This document shows, piece after piece, positions 1-11,253 of a DNA stretch of 64,000 bases. Position 1 is the first letter of the stretch. Each line of letters begins with the position of its first letter. Both the position numbers and the translations under genes were made by a program. Under the pieces are notes generated by a model. The model was not told where the DNA came from. It did not search any database and was given only the letters and a program-made list of their open reading frames with translations. The DNA comes from Puccinellia tenuiflora (Eukaryota; Streptophyta; Magnoliopsida; Poales; Poaceae). The DNA is taken from NCBI GenBank assembly GCA_012064385.1, contig QRDG01000529.1:1202512-1266511 (forward strand). Reading direction: 5' to 3'.

Positions 1-1834
1 CATTTACAATTTGCTGTGGTGTCATAGGCCGCAACATTATGTCCTTCCCATGCCAATTGAGCTGATATGTATTTGCTCTTCCATGATGTATAACATTCCT
101 GTCAAATTGCCATGGTCTTCCCAACAACATGTGGCAAACAGTCATAGGCACCACATCACACTCAATGGTATCTTTGTATGGTCCAATCTGAAATTCCACT
201 TTCACCATATGGCTCACCTTCATCTCTCCCTTGTCACTTAACCATTGGATATAATAAGGATGAGGATGTGGAATATACTTCAATTTCAGTTTTGCACATA
301 AATCTCTACTTGCCAAATTTCTGCAACTCCCTCCATCAATAATAACCTTGCAAGCCATTTGAGGACCAACAACAGCTTTGGTTTGAAATAAATTGCATCT
401 TTGATTTTCAGGACTGGGAGTAACACTCAAAGTTTGTGTGCAAACAATAGTAGGATAATGTGTAGCATATGCATCAATAGGACCATCATCATCATCACAC
501 ACATCATCATCATTAGGATCAGCATCATCACCTGTTTCATATTCATTGTCCTCATTAATAAGCATAACTTTCTTGTTTGGACAATCTCTCTTGAAATGGC
601 CTTTTCCTCCACAAGTATGGCAAGTCATATCTCTATTTCGGGCTGTAGATGCATTAGAATTGCTGGAACTTGCTGCTGGTTGCAGTGACCTCTTTGTATT
701 GGAAGCATTGGAATCAGCCTTGCTAGGTGGTGTACCACGCATAGAGGAGTTTTGGGCTGATGGCGTTGATGTAGAAGGGGCAGAAAACCGACTCCTAGAT
801 GTATTTCTAGCTGCAAATTTAGACTCCTCTAGCAATTGTGATTCAGCCTCTCTGGCATGATGCAACAATTCATTCATATCATGATAATTGTAATGTCTCA
901 CAACACCTCTGATTTTATATTGCAAACCTGAGAGGAAACACTGCATAGTCTGTTCTGGCTCCTCTCTCACACATGCACGTTGTAAGATCAACTCCATCTC
1001 TTTAAAGTACTCATCCACTGTCATCGGGCCTTGCCTCAAATTTTGCAACTTGTCATACAATGATCTAACATAATTAGGTGGTACAAATCTGTCCCTCATG
1101 ACTTGCTTCATGGTCCTCCAAGTAATGATTTCTGGAACACCATCGTGTGCTCGTTGTCTCACAATATTGTCCCACCACTGTAGTGCATAACCCTCAAACT
1201 CAGAAGAGGCAAGTTTAATTTTCTTATCCTCAGTATAGTTATGCAAGCGCCACAACTTCTCAATTTTAAGTTCCCACCTGAGATACTCTTCAACATCATT
1301 AGTATCAAAACTGAATTGTGGAATAGAAAATTTGATTCTGCCCAAACCATCATCCTCTCGATGATTTTCAGGAGCATTAGCATGAGGTACACGCCTTGCT
1401 TGATGCATATGACCCCCACGGCCATGAATTGGTTCAAAACCTCTCCCCGGGCCAATTGGATAATTGGCATCTTCATGCGCCTCATGACCAGCATTATGCA
1501 CACTATCATCGTCCCCGGGATTGGGAAGCCTTTGATTCACCAAAGTTGTCAAATCAGCCAGTTGTTGTGTCACGGTTGTCACCGCCATTTGCAAAGTATT
1601 GAGTTGAGTTTGTTGGGCTTCGGATGATGTAACCAGACCACCAATGGAAATATCAACATGCTGTAGTTCCTCAGTAAGATGTCCACTAAAGTCCTCAAGT
1701 TTGGTTGTCAACTCTCCATTAACCGTGTCAAGCTTCTGTGTCAAAGAATCCCTCAATGCCTCATATTCAGCCCACTTCACCACTTCATCAGCACCCTTCT
1801 TTTGCTGCACAAGAGAATCACTAGAATCACCCAT
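1..1834 (-). CDS. Gag and protease of E1 (3' end outside window)
   Basis: Reading from the ATG at 1834 to the window edge gives 611 codons without a stop, so this frame looks intact. The N-terminal 100 residues are a coiled-coil-like, Gln/Thr-rich stretch, followed by a retrotransposon gag core (YLRWELKIEKLW, about residues 190-200; ALQWWDNIV, about 225). A Ser/Thr-rich linker leads to a zinc knuckle, CHTCGGKGHFKRDC (about residue 405-418), then an Asp-rich tract from GAT repeats. The aspartic protease follows with VIIDGGSC near residue 500; this DGG form is also present in E2. Gag would form the cytoplasmic particle and protease would cut the polyprotein. The remainder of pol is beyond base 1. 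Confidence 0.88.
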   Translation of the reverse strand, partial: MGDSSDSLVQQKKGADEVVKWAEYEALRDSLTQKLDTVNGELTTKLEDFSGHLTEELQHVDISIGGLVTSSEAQQTQLNTLQMAVTTVTQQLADLTTLVNQRLPNPGDDDSVHNAGHEAHEDANYPIGPGRGFEPIHGRGGHMHQARRVPHANAPENHREDDGLGRIKFSIPQFSFDTNDVEEYLRWELKIEKLWRLHNYTEDKKIKLASSEFEGYALQWWDNIVRQRAHDGVPEIITWRTMKQVMRDRFVPPNYVRSLYDKLQNLRQGPMTVDEYFKEMELILQRACVREEPEQTMQCFLSGLQYKIRGVVRHYNYHDMNELLHHAREAESQLLEESKFAARNTSRSRFSAPSTSTPSAQNSSMRGTPPSKADSNASNTKRSLQPAASSSNSNASTARNRDMTCHTCGGKGHFKRDCPNKKVMLINEDNEYETGDDADPNDDDVCDDDDGPIDAYATHYPTIVCTQTLSVTPSPENQRCNLFQTKAVVGPQMACKVIIDGGSCRNLASRDLCAKLKLKYIPHPHPYYIQWLSDKGEMKVSHMVKVEFQIGPYKDTIECDVVPMTVCHMLLGRPWQFDRNVIHHGRANTYQLNWHGKDIMLRPMTPQQIVN

Positions 1835-2694
1835 GATTAATAGGTTAGTGAAAAAGAAAACAAGTATGTGTGGTGTTCTCTCTCAACTCACTCAAAAACA
1901 GCAAAGACAGGTGTATCTCACCGTTCCAAAGTGAATAGAAAAACTTACTCACCAAGTAGCAGGACTAATGTGACTTGATGTGAAAGAGAGAATATCAAGG
2001 TATACAACCAGCACAAAGACAAAACAGGGTATTTGGTGGAGCTTGGTGGGAATACCTAACAACACCAACGTACAAAACCTATTTGCTGTTTGTGATGATA
2101 CAAAAAAAAAACACACCTAGGAAAAACGCACACAATTATGGAGACAAACGTGGCAATGCAAATATATGGATAGAAATTTTGCAATGCACTCGAAAGACAC
2201 TAGCTATGCTCAAGAGAAACAGGCACAAGATTGCTCAAGGTAGTGTCAAGATGATAAAAAATAGCTCCGCTCTCCAATGTATGTATTTCACTTTTGGCCT
2301 CTTTGGAATTTTCTCTTTTCTCTCTTTTTTTTTAAACTCTCTTTGATGTTTCCACTCTTTTGGATATATAAATATTTCTCACGGTACTGTAGCACTTCTC
2401 TTCCGGCCACAATATGTCGCACCGCGGAGCAAAATTTTCAGGAAAAACAAAATCGTGCAAAGAACCTATTGAGCAGCCTGTGAGCAATAAAAGAGCTAGT
2501 CTTATGGGTAAGCTCCTAATTGTATGTGTAGATAGGCTGTGTCTAGGTTCGCAAAGTTCAGGAGTGAAGTCCTAGTGAAAATTGCAAAGAAAAGAAGACA
2601 CTAAAGGACTCACTAGATGATCACGGCAGGCCAAAGCAGAATATTTGTAGTAGGGCTCGCGGCCGGGATTTGGGCTTTTTGGTGACCCGACAGT
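1835..2694 (-). other. 5' leader of E1, gag-proximal part
   Basis: Non-coding leader of E1 between its gag start and the E2 insertion site. A pyrimidine-rich run (about 2290-2350; purine-rich on the element strand) resembles one in the leader of E4 at 16826-16915. No gene is seen. Confidence 0.7.
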
Positions 2695-2699
2695 GATCG

Positions 2700-3606
2700 T
2701 GATAAGGTAAAGGGGGTCCGATCTTTCGATGAGATGGATTTCTCTCGATTTGGGTGGAGGTCGACGTTGACGATCCGACTACAAACGTGTGTGACGTTGC
2801 GCCTTAGCAATCGCTACACCAACTTCCGAGGCTATTGATCTCGCCGGGGCTAGATCAACCTGATCCGAAGATCAATTCCTGCAAGCAATCGAAGAACTAG
2901 CAAGAATTATAGATGCAATCAAGATATTGCGGATTAAAGATGAAAGCTTTATAGATGGGATTCTGCAAGTGCGTAGTACAAAAGGTCTGAACCGACACTC
3001 TTGTCTATGGCGAAGAATAGCAATGGCTAACTCTTAAACTAAACAAAATCCGAGTCCTAATGGCGGCTAAGGAGAGGTATATATGGAAGAGGAGAAGGGA
3101 TTTTCGTCCAACCCATGGGGGGTGGCCGAAAATAACCCTAGATGGGCCCTCCTTCACATATACGGACTCCTAAAAAACCCTACAATATTTATTCCGAAAC
3201 TACATGGGCCTGGCCCATAAAATAAGGTGTCGCAGCACCAACTATGACTATGGACGCAAATATGATGTATGATCTTGAATAATTCGTCCACGTTCTCCTT
3301 GCATCATCATGGTGGCTTCAAAGTTCAGAAGTAGCCTCATCTTTATTCCTCACATGCTTGCAGCCACCTCCATGCATAGCCATGCTCCAATGCTTGTCCT
3401 TCTCATCCATGCTAGATCCAATATTCCTGAGTAACAAATACATATCTGATTTAGGCAGCATCATATTCTCATGTATGTGAGGAATAGTTCCTAGAAACGA
3501 AAGTACCTGATAATTAAGTTGTTTGGCACGAGCTCGAGTCATAGGTCCTTGTATGTGTGTGGCTGTAGGTGTAGTGGTTGTATCAACATGTGGGATGTCC
3601 TCATCA
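2700..3606 (-). repeat. 3' LTR of E2
   Basis: 907 bp, same length as the copy at 8989-9895, with four differences seen by eye. It carries the last codons and stop (3318) of the pol frame. Confidence 0.95.
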
Positions 3607-4862
3607 TCCTCCCCTTCTTGAATTGAAGTCGTCCTCGACGCAATGTCATCATCCTCTCCTAAGTATGGCTTCAAATCTGCAATGTTAAATGACGGACTTA
3701 CCGTACCAAATTCTGCAGGAAGCTCAAGTTTATATGCATTATCATTAATTCGTTCTAATACCTTAAAAGGACCAGCAGCCCGTGGCATCAATTTTGACTT
3801 GCGCAAATCAGGAAAACGATCTTTGCGCAAATGTAACCAAACAAGATCTCCAACATCAAAAACAACATGTTTTTTTCCCTTATCACCGGCAACTTTAAAT
3901 TTAGCATTCATGTGTTCTATATTGGCTTTCGTAGTAGCATGCAACTTCACAATTAATTCAGCACGTTGTGAAGCATCTAAATTATCTTGAACCGAAGATG
4001 GTAAAGGCAATAAATCAATGGGCGCACGAGGAACAAAGCCATAAACAATCTCAAAAGGGCACATCTTTGTGGTAGAATGCAGCGAACGATTATAAGCAAA
4101 TTCAATATGAGGTAAACATTCTTCCCATAATTTTAAGTTCTTCTTTAAAACAGCCCGCAACATAGTCGACAATGTTCTATTCACAACTTCAGTTTGTCCA
4201 TCAGTTTGGGGGTGACATGTAGTACTAAACAGCAACTTAGTCCCCAACTTTGCCCACAAGCATCTCCAAAAATGGCTAAGAAACTTTGTGTCACGATCTG
4301 AAACTATAGTATTTGGCACACCATGCAAACGAACAATTTCACGAAAGAACAAATCAGCAACATGCATAGCATCATCAGTTTTGTGACATGGAATAAAATG
4401 TGCCATTTTCGAAAATCTATCCACAACAACAAAAATACTATCCCTCCCCTTCTGTGTGCGAGGCAAACCCAAAACAAAGTCCATAGAAATATCCTCCCAA
4501 GGCACACTAGGAACAGGAAGAGGCATATATAAACCATGTGGATTAAGACGTGACTTAGCTTTTTGACAAGTAGTGCAACGGCCAACAAATCTCTCAACGT
4601 CCCTACGCATGCGTGGCCAAAAGAAGTGTGCAGCAAGCACGTCCTCCGTCTTCTTTACTCCAAAGTGACCCATCAAACCTCCGCCATGCGCCTCCTGCAA
4701 CAACAAAAGACGAACGGAGCTATCCGGAATACATAGTTTGTTAGCACGGAACACAAATCCATCATTGAGGACGAATTTGTTCCAACTTTTGCCGTCTTTA
4801 CAATTTTGCAACACATCTTTAAATGCAGCATCATGCACATATTGTTGCTTAATTGTTTCCAA
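3318..4862 (-). pseudogene. Integrase and pol C-terminus of E2, out of frame with the rest of pol
   Basis: About 513 codons, separated from the upstream gag-pol frame by a one-base frameshift in a T-rich stretch near 4865-4875. The zinc-binding part has H59, H66, C96 and C99. The catalytic triad is D128, D189 and E225 with exactly 35 residues between the last two, within [13 protein letters not shown] motif (RAAGPFKVLERI) follows, then a linker ending SIQEGEDDEDI at the LTR border, then GPMTRARAKQLNYQV inside the LTR. All catalytic residues are present, so the frameshift is the only obvious defect. The start codon is notional because the protein is normally part of the polyprotein. Confidence 0.9.
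3607..3619 (-). promoter_or_regulatory. Polypurine tract of E2
   Basis: Element-strand AAGAAGGGGAGGA directly abuts the 3' LTR; it primes plus-strand DNA synthesis. It lies inside the pol reading frame. Confidence 0.85.
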
Positions 4863-7800
4863 TCCAAAATTTTGAAATCAAGCTGAGAGAGCATGGTATA
4901 ACGGCGTGACAAAGCATCAGCAATAACATTATCTTTACCCTTTTTGTGTTTGATAACATAAGGAAAAGATTCAATAAATTCAACCCACTTTGCATGACGC
5001 TTATTCAACTTAGCTTGACTACGTATGTGCTTCAAAGATTCATGATCAGAATGTATAACAAATTCTTTGGGCCATAAATAATGTTGCCAAGTTTCTAATG
5101 TCCGAACCAGCGCATATAATTCTTTATCATAAGTAGAATAATTCAGACTTGGCCCACTTAGTTTTTCACTAAAATATGCAACAGGTTTACCCTCTTGTAA
5201 TAACACACCTCCCAAACCAATACCACTAGCATCACATTCAAGTTCAAAAGTCTTATTGAAATTAGGAAGTTGCAATAAAGGAGCGTTAGTTAACCTGTCT
5301 TTTAGTAACATGAAAGCCTCTTGCTGTGCATCTCCCCAAACAAATGGAACATCTTTCTTTGTAAGCTCATTCAGTGGCGCTGCAATGGATCCAAAATCTT
5401 TCACAAAGCGCCTATAAAATCCTGCGAGTCCAAGAAAACTTCGCACTTGTGTGACCGTTTTAGGTTGTGGCCAACTCGAAATAGCCTCAATCTTGGCTGG
5501 ATCAACTTCAATACCCTGTGCTGTAACAACAAAGCCAAGAAAAACAACTCGATCCGTGCAAAAGGTGCACTTCTCAATATTGCCAAACAAACGTGCATTG
5601 CGCAAAGCAGTAAAAACAGCACGCAAATGATCCAAATGTTCCTCTAAAGATGTGCTATATATGAGAATATCATCAAAGTAAACAACCACAAAACGGCCAA
5701 TAAAACTACGCAAAACTTCGTTCATTAATCGCATGAATGTGCTGGGAGCATTAGTTAGACCAAAAGGCATCACTAACCACTCATATAAACCGAACTTAGT
5801 TTTAAACGCTGTTTTCCATTCATCCCCTAATTTCATACGAATTTGGTGATAACCACTACGCAAATCAACTTTAGAGAACATGGTAGAGCCACTCAATTCA
5901 TCAAGCATATCATCTAAACGTGGTATAGGATGACGATATCGAATAGTAATATTATTGATAGCTCTACAATCAGTACACATGCGCGATGAACCATCTTTCT
6001 TAGGAACCAAAATAATAGGTACAGCACATGGGCTAAGAGACTCACGAATATGACCTTTGTCGAGTAGTGCTTGGATTTGTCGCTGAATCTCTTTGGTCTC
6101 CTCTGGATTGGTACGATATGGCGCATGATTGGGTAGTGATGCTCCAGGAATTAAGTCAATTTGATGCTCGATTCCGCGAATAGGTGGCAATCCTGGAGGT
6201 ACATCTTGTGGAAAAACGTCCACGAACTCCTGCAAAAGGTTAGCAACCGCAGGTGCCAAGGAAGGAGGCATGTCCTCAAAAGAAAATAGCACCTCTTTGC
6301 AAATGATAGCATAACATGCAGTAGTACTCACATCAATTTCAGAAATATCAGATTTGCTAGCAAGCAAGCAAGTACTTTTTAAACGAATTTCATTAGCATG
6401 TTTCGGTGCAGATTTGGGAGTACTTTTAGATGGCACCAATTCGTTAGCAACAATCTGATTTTCACTCAGCTTTGACTCCTCATTATGTGCTCTACTAGCT
6501 CTAGCAAGATCATCTTTTAAAATATTTTCAGGAGACATAGGAAGTAACACAATTGGCTTATCATTATGAACAAGAGAATATTGATTTGTGCTACCATGAT
6601 GGACAGAATTCGTATCATATTGCCATGGTCTACCAAGTAAAAGCGCACATGCTTGCATAGGAACCACATCACATTCAACATAATCAGAATAGGCAGCAAT
6701 AGTAAAATGCACACGAACGGTACGTGTTACCTTAACTTTGCCGCTGTTGTTAAACCATTGAATGTAATATGGTCGAGGATGAGGTCGTGTCGTGAGAGAA
6801 AGCTTCTCAACCATCTCCATACTCGCCAAATTGTTGCAGCTCCCTCCATCAATAATAATGCGAACACAACGATCTTTGACAACGCCCTTTGTATGGAACA
6901 GATTATTGCGCTGACTAGGTTCAGCTTTTGTCACTTGTGCACTCAAAACTCGGTGCGCAATTAAGCTTGGGTACTGCTCCGCGTGTTCCGCAGCCATGTA
7001 TTGTGAATCTTGCGCCGTGTTTGCTTCCGCGAAGTGCTCATCATGTGCGATGAGAGCCAATGTATCTTCATCATAATCACTGGCGGAATCATATCCACCA
7101 TCGTCAAGGGCAATCATCACACGAGTGTTGGTGCAATCACGTGCGAAGTGACCAAGCCCACTGCATTTGCGGCACTTAATGTCGCTGGTTTTGCCTGTAG
7201 AAGCCATTGATGACGAAGAACTTGGGGCTTGTCCCGCGGGTGTACGCTTGGCTGCAGATGGTGGGAATGTAGACGATGTAGCCCGTGTGGGGGTGAGCGT
7301 GGCAGCAGTCGGAGCAGCAGTCCGTGGCGATGTAGACGGCGTCCGTGGTGTCCATGAAGTAGAACGCCCTGCAGGAAAATTAGTTCGTGTCGCCGCTCTC
7401 TGATCCTGCACTTCACATTCAGCTTTGCAAGCAAGATGAAACAAACGAGTGATAGTTGTATATTCCTTATATTCCAGAATTGTTTGAATCTCTTTATTTA
7501 ACCCACCAAAGAATCTAGCAAGTAAAGCTTCAGTATCCTCTTCTATACCACAACGAATCATGCCAGTTTGTAATTCCTGATAATATTCTTCTACAGAATT
7601 TTTACCTTGTTCTAGTCTAGTTAATTTCTTTAGCAAATCGCGTTGATAGTATGGAGGAACAAAACGAGTCCGCATAGCACGTTTCAAATCAGTCCAAGTA
7701 GTAGGTGGGTTAGCATGATGCAAACGACAATATTCAGACCACCATACGGAGGCAAAACTAGTGAACTCACAAGTCGCAGCACTAACACGTCTCTCCTCAG

Positions 7801-8338
7801 GATAATTTAAGCATGCAAAACGTTGTTCTAATTCTAACTCCCAAGAAAGGTACGCATCGGGATTATAACGACCATCAAAAGGCGGAACATTCAACTTCAG
7901 TTTTGCAACATGGTCATCGTCACGTACCAGCGGACGCGCATTGCGTAGAAGGACGCGTGGACGTCCAGGTGGCGGTTGGTGGACCTCACCCTCATCCTCG
8001 TTTTCGCCGTCAGAGTCGTCCTCCCCTTCATACTCCTCATATCGCGCATCAGTAGCCGTGGTACCCGCAGCGCCCGCAGCAGATGTGTGCGCATGGGGGA
8101 GAGGTACTCGCTGGGCGCGGCCGACATACGCAGGGGGTGGAATACGGCGTAGCAACTCCCGAAATTTTGCGTCGAGCTTGTCGGTGAAGGACGTTTCGAG
8201 GCCCTCGATCTTCTCCATGGTTTCAGCAAAACGTTTATCCACGTCTTGCATATGGTCGCTGACGAGGTGCGTGAAGTGGCCGTGGAGCTCCGCGTTGGTC
8301 ATCTTATCTGGGTCGACATCCGTGCCAGAACCTGCCAT
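4673..8338 (-). CDS. Gag, protease, reverse transcriptase and RNase H of E2
   Basis: From the ATG at 8338 (MAGSGTDVD) this frame runs 1221 codons; an upstream in-frame extension to 8407 looks like leader. In order: gag core ([12 protein letters not shown], about residue 165; SVWWSEY, about 200), a zinc knuckle [14 protein letters not shown] (about residue 385-398), protease [10 protein letters not shown] (about 495), reverse transcriptase with [11 protein letters not shown] (about 880-890), and RNase H with ECDASG (about 1033) and HSDHESL. The final 65 residues after DALSRR are partly read in the wrong frame, because a single-base shift moves the true continuation into the integrase frame. 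Apart from that break it looks functional. Confidence 0.92.
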   Translation of the reverse strand: MAGSGTDVDPDKMTNAELHGHFTHLVSDHMQDVDKRFAETMEKIEGLETSFTDKLDAKFRELLRRIPPPAYVGRAQRVPLPHAHTSAAGAAGTTATDARYEEYEGEDDSDGENEDEGEVHQPPPGRPRVLLRNARPLVRDDDHVAKLKLNVPPFDGRYNPDAYLSWELELEQRFACLNYPEERRVSAATCEFTSFASVWWSEYCRLHHANPPTTWTDLKRAMRTRFVPPYYQRDLLKKLTRLEQGKNSVEEYYQELQTGMIRCGIEEDTEALLARFFGGLNKEIQTILEYKEYTTITRLFHLACKAECEVQDQRAATRTNFPAGRSTSWTPRTPSTSPRTAAPTAATLTPTRATSSTFPPSAAKRTPAGQAPSSSSSMASTGKTSDIKCRKCSGLGHFARDCTNTRVMIALDDGGYDSASDYDEDTLALIAHDEHFAEANTAQDSQYMAAEHAEQYPSLIAHRVLSAQVTKAEPSQRNNLFHTKGVVKDRCVRIIIDGGSCNNLASMEMVEKLSLTTRPHPRPYYIQWFNNSGKVKVTRTVRVHFTIAAYSDYVECDVVPMQACALLLGRPWQYDTNSVHHGSTNQYSLVHNDKPIVLLPMSPENILKDDLARASRAHNEESKLSENQIVANELVPSKSTPKSAPKHANEIRLKSTCLLASKSDISEIDVSTTACYAIICKEVLFSFEDMPPSLAPAVANLLQEFVDVFPQDVPPGLPPIRGIEHQIDLIPGASLPNHAPYRTNPEETKEIQRQIQALLDKGHIRESLSPCAVPIILVPKKDGSSRMCTDCRAINNITIRYRHPIPRLDDMLDELSGSTMFSKVDLRSGYHQIRMKLGDEWKTAFKTKFGLYEWLVMPFGLTNAPSTFMRLMNEVLRSFIGRFVVVYFDDILIYSTSLEEHLDHLRAVFTALRNARLFGNIEKCTFCTDRVVFLGFVVTAQGIEVDPAKIEAISSWPQPKTVTQVRSFLGLAGFYRRFVKDFGSIAAPLNELTKKDVPFVWGDAQQEAFMLLKDRLTNAPLLQLPNFNKTFELECDASGIGLGGVLLQEGKPVAYFSEKLSGPSLNYSTYDKELYALVRTLETWQHYLWPKEFVIHSDHESLKHIRSQAKLNKRHAKWVEFIESFPYVIKHKKGKDNVIADALSRRYTMLSQLDFKILDWKQLSNNMCMMLHLKMCCKIVKTAKVGTNSSSMMDLCSVLTNYVFRIAPFVFCCCRRRMAEV

Positions 8339-8974
8339 GGTTAGTACGCAAAAAGCACAGAAATATGTGTGTATAGGTGACTGGAAAGTGGTGGAATCAA
8401 CGTGCAATCAATCAAGCAAACCAATATTCTTACCCGTTCTTACCCTGCAGCAGGTGGTGACTAGCAACCGAGGAGACCAAATGTCAAGAAGATTGAGAAT
8501 AGCGATTACCAGGTGGTGTCAACGCACGGTGTAGGAATATGTGGAGCTGTAGGTGGCTGTAATATCTGTAGCAACAATTCAAAACAGCAATGCAATGAGT
8601 TGAATAAATGCTCAACGACGGTACTGTGCTGGTCCTAGGCTAGAACGGACTAGAGACGCGAGCCTATAGCACCAACGAGTCAAGCCGTAACACCGAAACA
8701 ACAGATAGCAGCGCGCCTGAAAAACAGCCAGATATATGGAAAAACTCACTATGATGGAAGGTGTCTCAAAACGATCAGCACAATGGAAAACCCGGGTAGG
8801 CTCGAGAATTTTTTTTGAAATTTTCGAAACTGCTCTGGAAAGCGTGCTCTGAAAATCACGAAATTTTCGAAACTGCTCTGAAAATCATTGAAATTTTTTT
8901 TTTGTAGGCTTTTTCTGGACTGTAGGTAAAACAAAACTAATCTAAGGATAAATTGATCTCACCGAGCAACCTGA
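8339..8974 (-). other. 5' leader of E2
   Basis: Non-coding leader between primer binding site and gag. It contains a short direct repeat built on gaaattttcgaaactgctctg near 8815-8885. No gene seen. Confidence 0.75.
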
Positions 8975-8986
8975 GCTCTGATACCA
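8975..8986 (-). promoter_or_regulatory. Primer binding site of E2
   Basis: Element-strand TGGTATCAGAGC, complementary to the 3' end of initiator tRNA-Met, two bases inside the 5' LTR. Confidence 0.92.
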
Positions 8987-8988
8987 CT

Positions 8989-9895
8989 TGATAAGGTAAA
9001 GGGGGTCCGATCTTTCGATGAGATGGATTTCTCTCGATTTGGGTGGAGGTCGACGTTGACGATCCGACTACAAACGTGTGTGACGTTGCGCCTTAGCAAT
9101 CGCTACACCAACTTCCGAGGCTATTGATCTCGCCGGGGCTAGATCAACCTGATCCGAAGATCAATTCCTGCAAGCAATCGAAGAACTAGCAAGAATTATA
9201 GATGCAATCAAGATATTGCGGATTAAAGATGAAAGCTTTATAGATGGGATTCTGCAAGTGCGTAGTACAAAAGGTCTGAACCGACACTGTTGTCTATGGC
9301 GAAGAATAGCAATGGCTAAGTCTTAAACTAAACAAAATCCGAGTCCTAATGGCGGCTAAGGAGAGGTATATATGGAAGAGGAGAAGGGATTTTCGTCCAA
9401 CCCATGGGGGGTGGCCGAAAATAACCCTAGATGGGCCCTCCTTCACATATACGGACTCCTAAAAAACCCTACAATATTTATTCCGAAACTACATGGGCCT
9501 GGCCCATAAAATAAGGTGTCGCAGCACCAACTATGACTATGGACGCAAATATGATGTATGATCTTGAATAATTCGTCCACGTCCTCCTTGCATCATCATG
9601 GTGGCTTCAAAGTTCAGAAGTAGCCTCATCTTTATTCCTCACATGCTTGCAGCCACCTCCATGCATAGCCATGCTCCAATGCTTGTCCTTCTCATCCATG
9701 CTAGATCCAATATTCCTGAGTAACAAATACATATCTGATTTAGGCAGCATCATATTCTCATGTATGTGAGGAATAGTTCCTAGAAACGAAAGTACCTGAT
9801 AATTAAGTTGTTTGGCACGAGCTCGAGTCATAGGTCCTTGTATGTGTGTGGCTGTAGGTGCAGTGGTTGTATCAACATGTGGGATGTCCTCATCA
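8989..9895 (-). repeat. 5' LTR of E2
   Basis: 907 bp, TG...CA, nearly identical to 2700-3606. It contains a duplicate of the pol C-terminal coding segment (open from 9831 to 9607), which is not expected to be translated from here. Confidence 0.95.
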
Positions 9896-9900
9896 GATCG

Positions 9901-10338
9901 GATTCCGAGTACAGCTAGGGCTGGCCGCGGCAGCGTTTTGCAAAAAAATTGTGCCGTGGTAGGAGTGTAAACCGAGTAGAACTAGGATTCCCACGGCAGG
10001 ATTTTTGGTAGTTGTGTGCCGCGGTAGGAAATAGAAGAAGCACTCGGATCCAACTAGGAAAGCAACTCGGGTAGGTTATTTTTGTGGGATTTTCGGTATA
10101 GATGCAACTAGAAAAACAGAAACAACTCGAACCCTAACGCTAAACCTAGACACTCGAAACTAAAAACAGAAAAACAGGGAACACACAGACCAACACAAAC
10201 AGCAACTAGGAGATGCAAATTGGGCTGATCTACGGCTATGGCACGATCTAAACCTACTTTTTTTTGTATGGCTTTTTCTGGATAGGAATGAAATCACTCA
10301 AACGAAAGGGATGAAACGATCTCACCGAGTAAACCTGT
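9901..10338 (-). other. 5' leader of E1, LTR-proximal part
   Basis: Non-coding continuation of the E1 leader on the far side of E2. Repeated ggaatt/ctcgga-type words; no gene seen. Confidence 0.7.
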
Positions 10339-10351
10339 GAATCTGATACCA
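10339..10351 (-). promoter_or_regulatory. Primer binding site of E1
   Basis: Element-strand TGGTATCAGATTC, close to the initiator tRNA-Met complement, three bases from the LTR end. Confidence 0.85.
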
Positions 10352-10354
10352 AGA

Positions 10355-11253
10355 TGATAAGGGTTGGCCCAATCTTCTCAGTGAGTTGAAGATGTAGAGG
10401 ATGGATTGAAGAATCGATAACTCGTGTGATACTGATGAACTCTCCCGGCTGATCCCTATTGCCAATGCAACAGATTGCAACCCCAAGGATATTCTCAACT
10501 CCACACGCTTGCACAAGTAGCCACCGACTACAAGTGGTCCTGTACCTCCTTATTCCCAATGGAACAGCAGATAACACGCATAATTTGCAAGCAGTAACAA
10601 TACTTCAAGATGAATGCTTAGCAGTTCAATCTAGAAAGCTAGGGTTTTAGTTTTATCGTAGTCTAACCCTCCAACGCGTAGCAAGGAGGTATATAAAGGG
10701 GAAGGGGTGCGGCCCAAGGGCTGAGGCGCACCATGACTAGTCTGACTCGGGTTGGGTGCAACCCAAACTGATACAAACTGACCCAATTGGGTTCGGCCTA
10801 AAAGGAACATGCAGGTCCAAGCCCTACCCCTAGTAGGATTCTTCTCTTGGCGCAACAACAAGGTGTGGTGCGCCTCCAACTTGTCTCTCCACTTGTGCTC
10901 CTGCCTCCCTCTCCTCCCTCAAGCACTTGTTGTGTTTGTTCTGGATTTTATTCTCCATGGAATTCTGCTTGTTCTTCATGTGATCATCCATGTCCTCCAT
11001 GCCTTGCTGCTCCTCTCCTCCATGAATGCTTGTGTTATCAATAACCCTGATCATACATAAATGCATAGATTTAGGCAGTATAAAATTCTCAGAATCACAA
11101 ACACCATATTCTAATAGGAGTGAGTTCACCTGCTGTTCTAATAACTTGGTTCTTGATCTTGTCATTGGTCCAATCCTCAATTCATTTGGTTTGTCTTGAA
11201 CAGCAACATCTTCAATTGGAGAAAGTGTATAAGAGCTAGGGATGTCCTCATCA
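10355..11253 (-). repeat. 5' LTR of E1
   Basis: 899 bp beginning TGATGAGGACATC and ending TTATCA on the element strand, like the E2 LTR. An open frame from the LTR start (11253 side) encodes DEDIPSSYTLSPIEDV and then GPMTRSRTKLLEQQV, equivalent to the pol C-terminus of E2, so in this family too pol ends inside the LTR. Confidence 0.9.

Larger units (their letters stand above)
2700..9895 (-). mobile_element. E2: complete young Ty3/gypsy LTR retrotransposon
   Basis: A full-length element of 7196 bp on the minus strand with LTRs at both ends, a primer binding site, a polypurine tract and a gag-pol region. The target duplication GATCG is present on both sides (2695-2699 and 9896-9900). The LTRs begin TGATGAGGACATC and end TTATCA on the element strand. 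The order protease, reverse transcriptase, RNase H, integrase defines Ty3/gypsy. No canonical chromodomain is visible, and the pol frame continues into the 3' LTR, both of which recall the CRM (centromeric retrotransposon) clade such as cereal Cereba/Quinta. That clade call is an inference. Confidence 0.95.
1..11253 (-). mobile_element. E1: Ty3/gypsy LTR retrotransposon, partial, interrupted by E2
   Basis: A minus-strand gypsy element cut by the left window edge. Seen here are gag-protease (1-1834), the 5' leader (1835-2694 and 9901-10338), a tRNA-Met type primer binding site (10339-10351) and the 5' LTR (10355-11253). Reverse transcriptase, integrase and the 3' LTR lie outside the window. 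The leader is split by element E2, and the pieces rejoin cleanly at one GATCG copy. E1 is itself inserted in the pol region of E3; the 5 bases after its LTR (ccact, 11254-11258) should be its target duplication, whose partner is off-window. Family level is certain from the ORF; clade is not. Confidence 0.9.

Noticed and set aside
3643..3990. Plus-strand frames over the gypsy pol regions
   Set aside because: Shadows of the long minus-strand pol frames.
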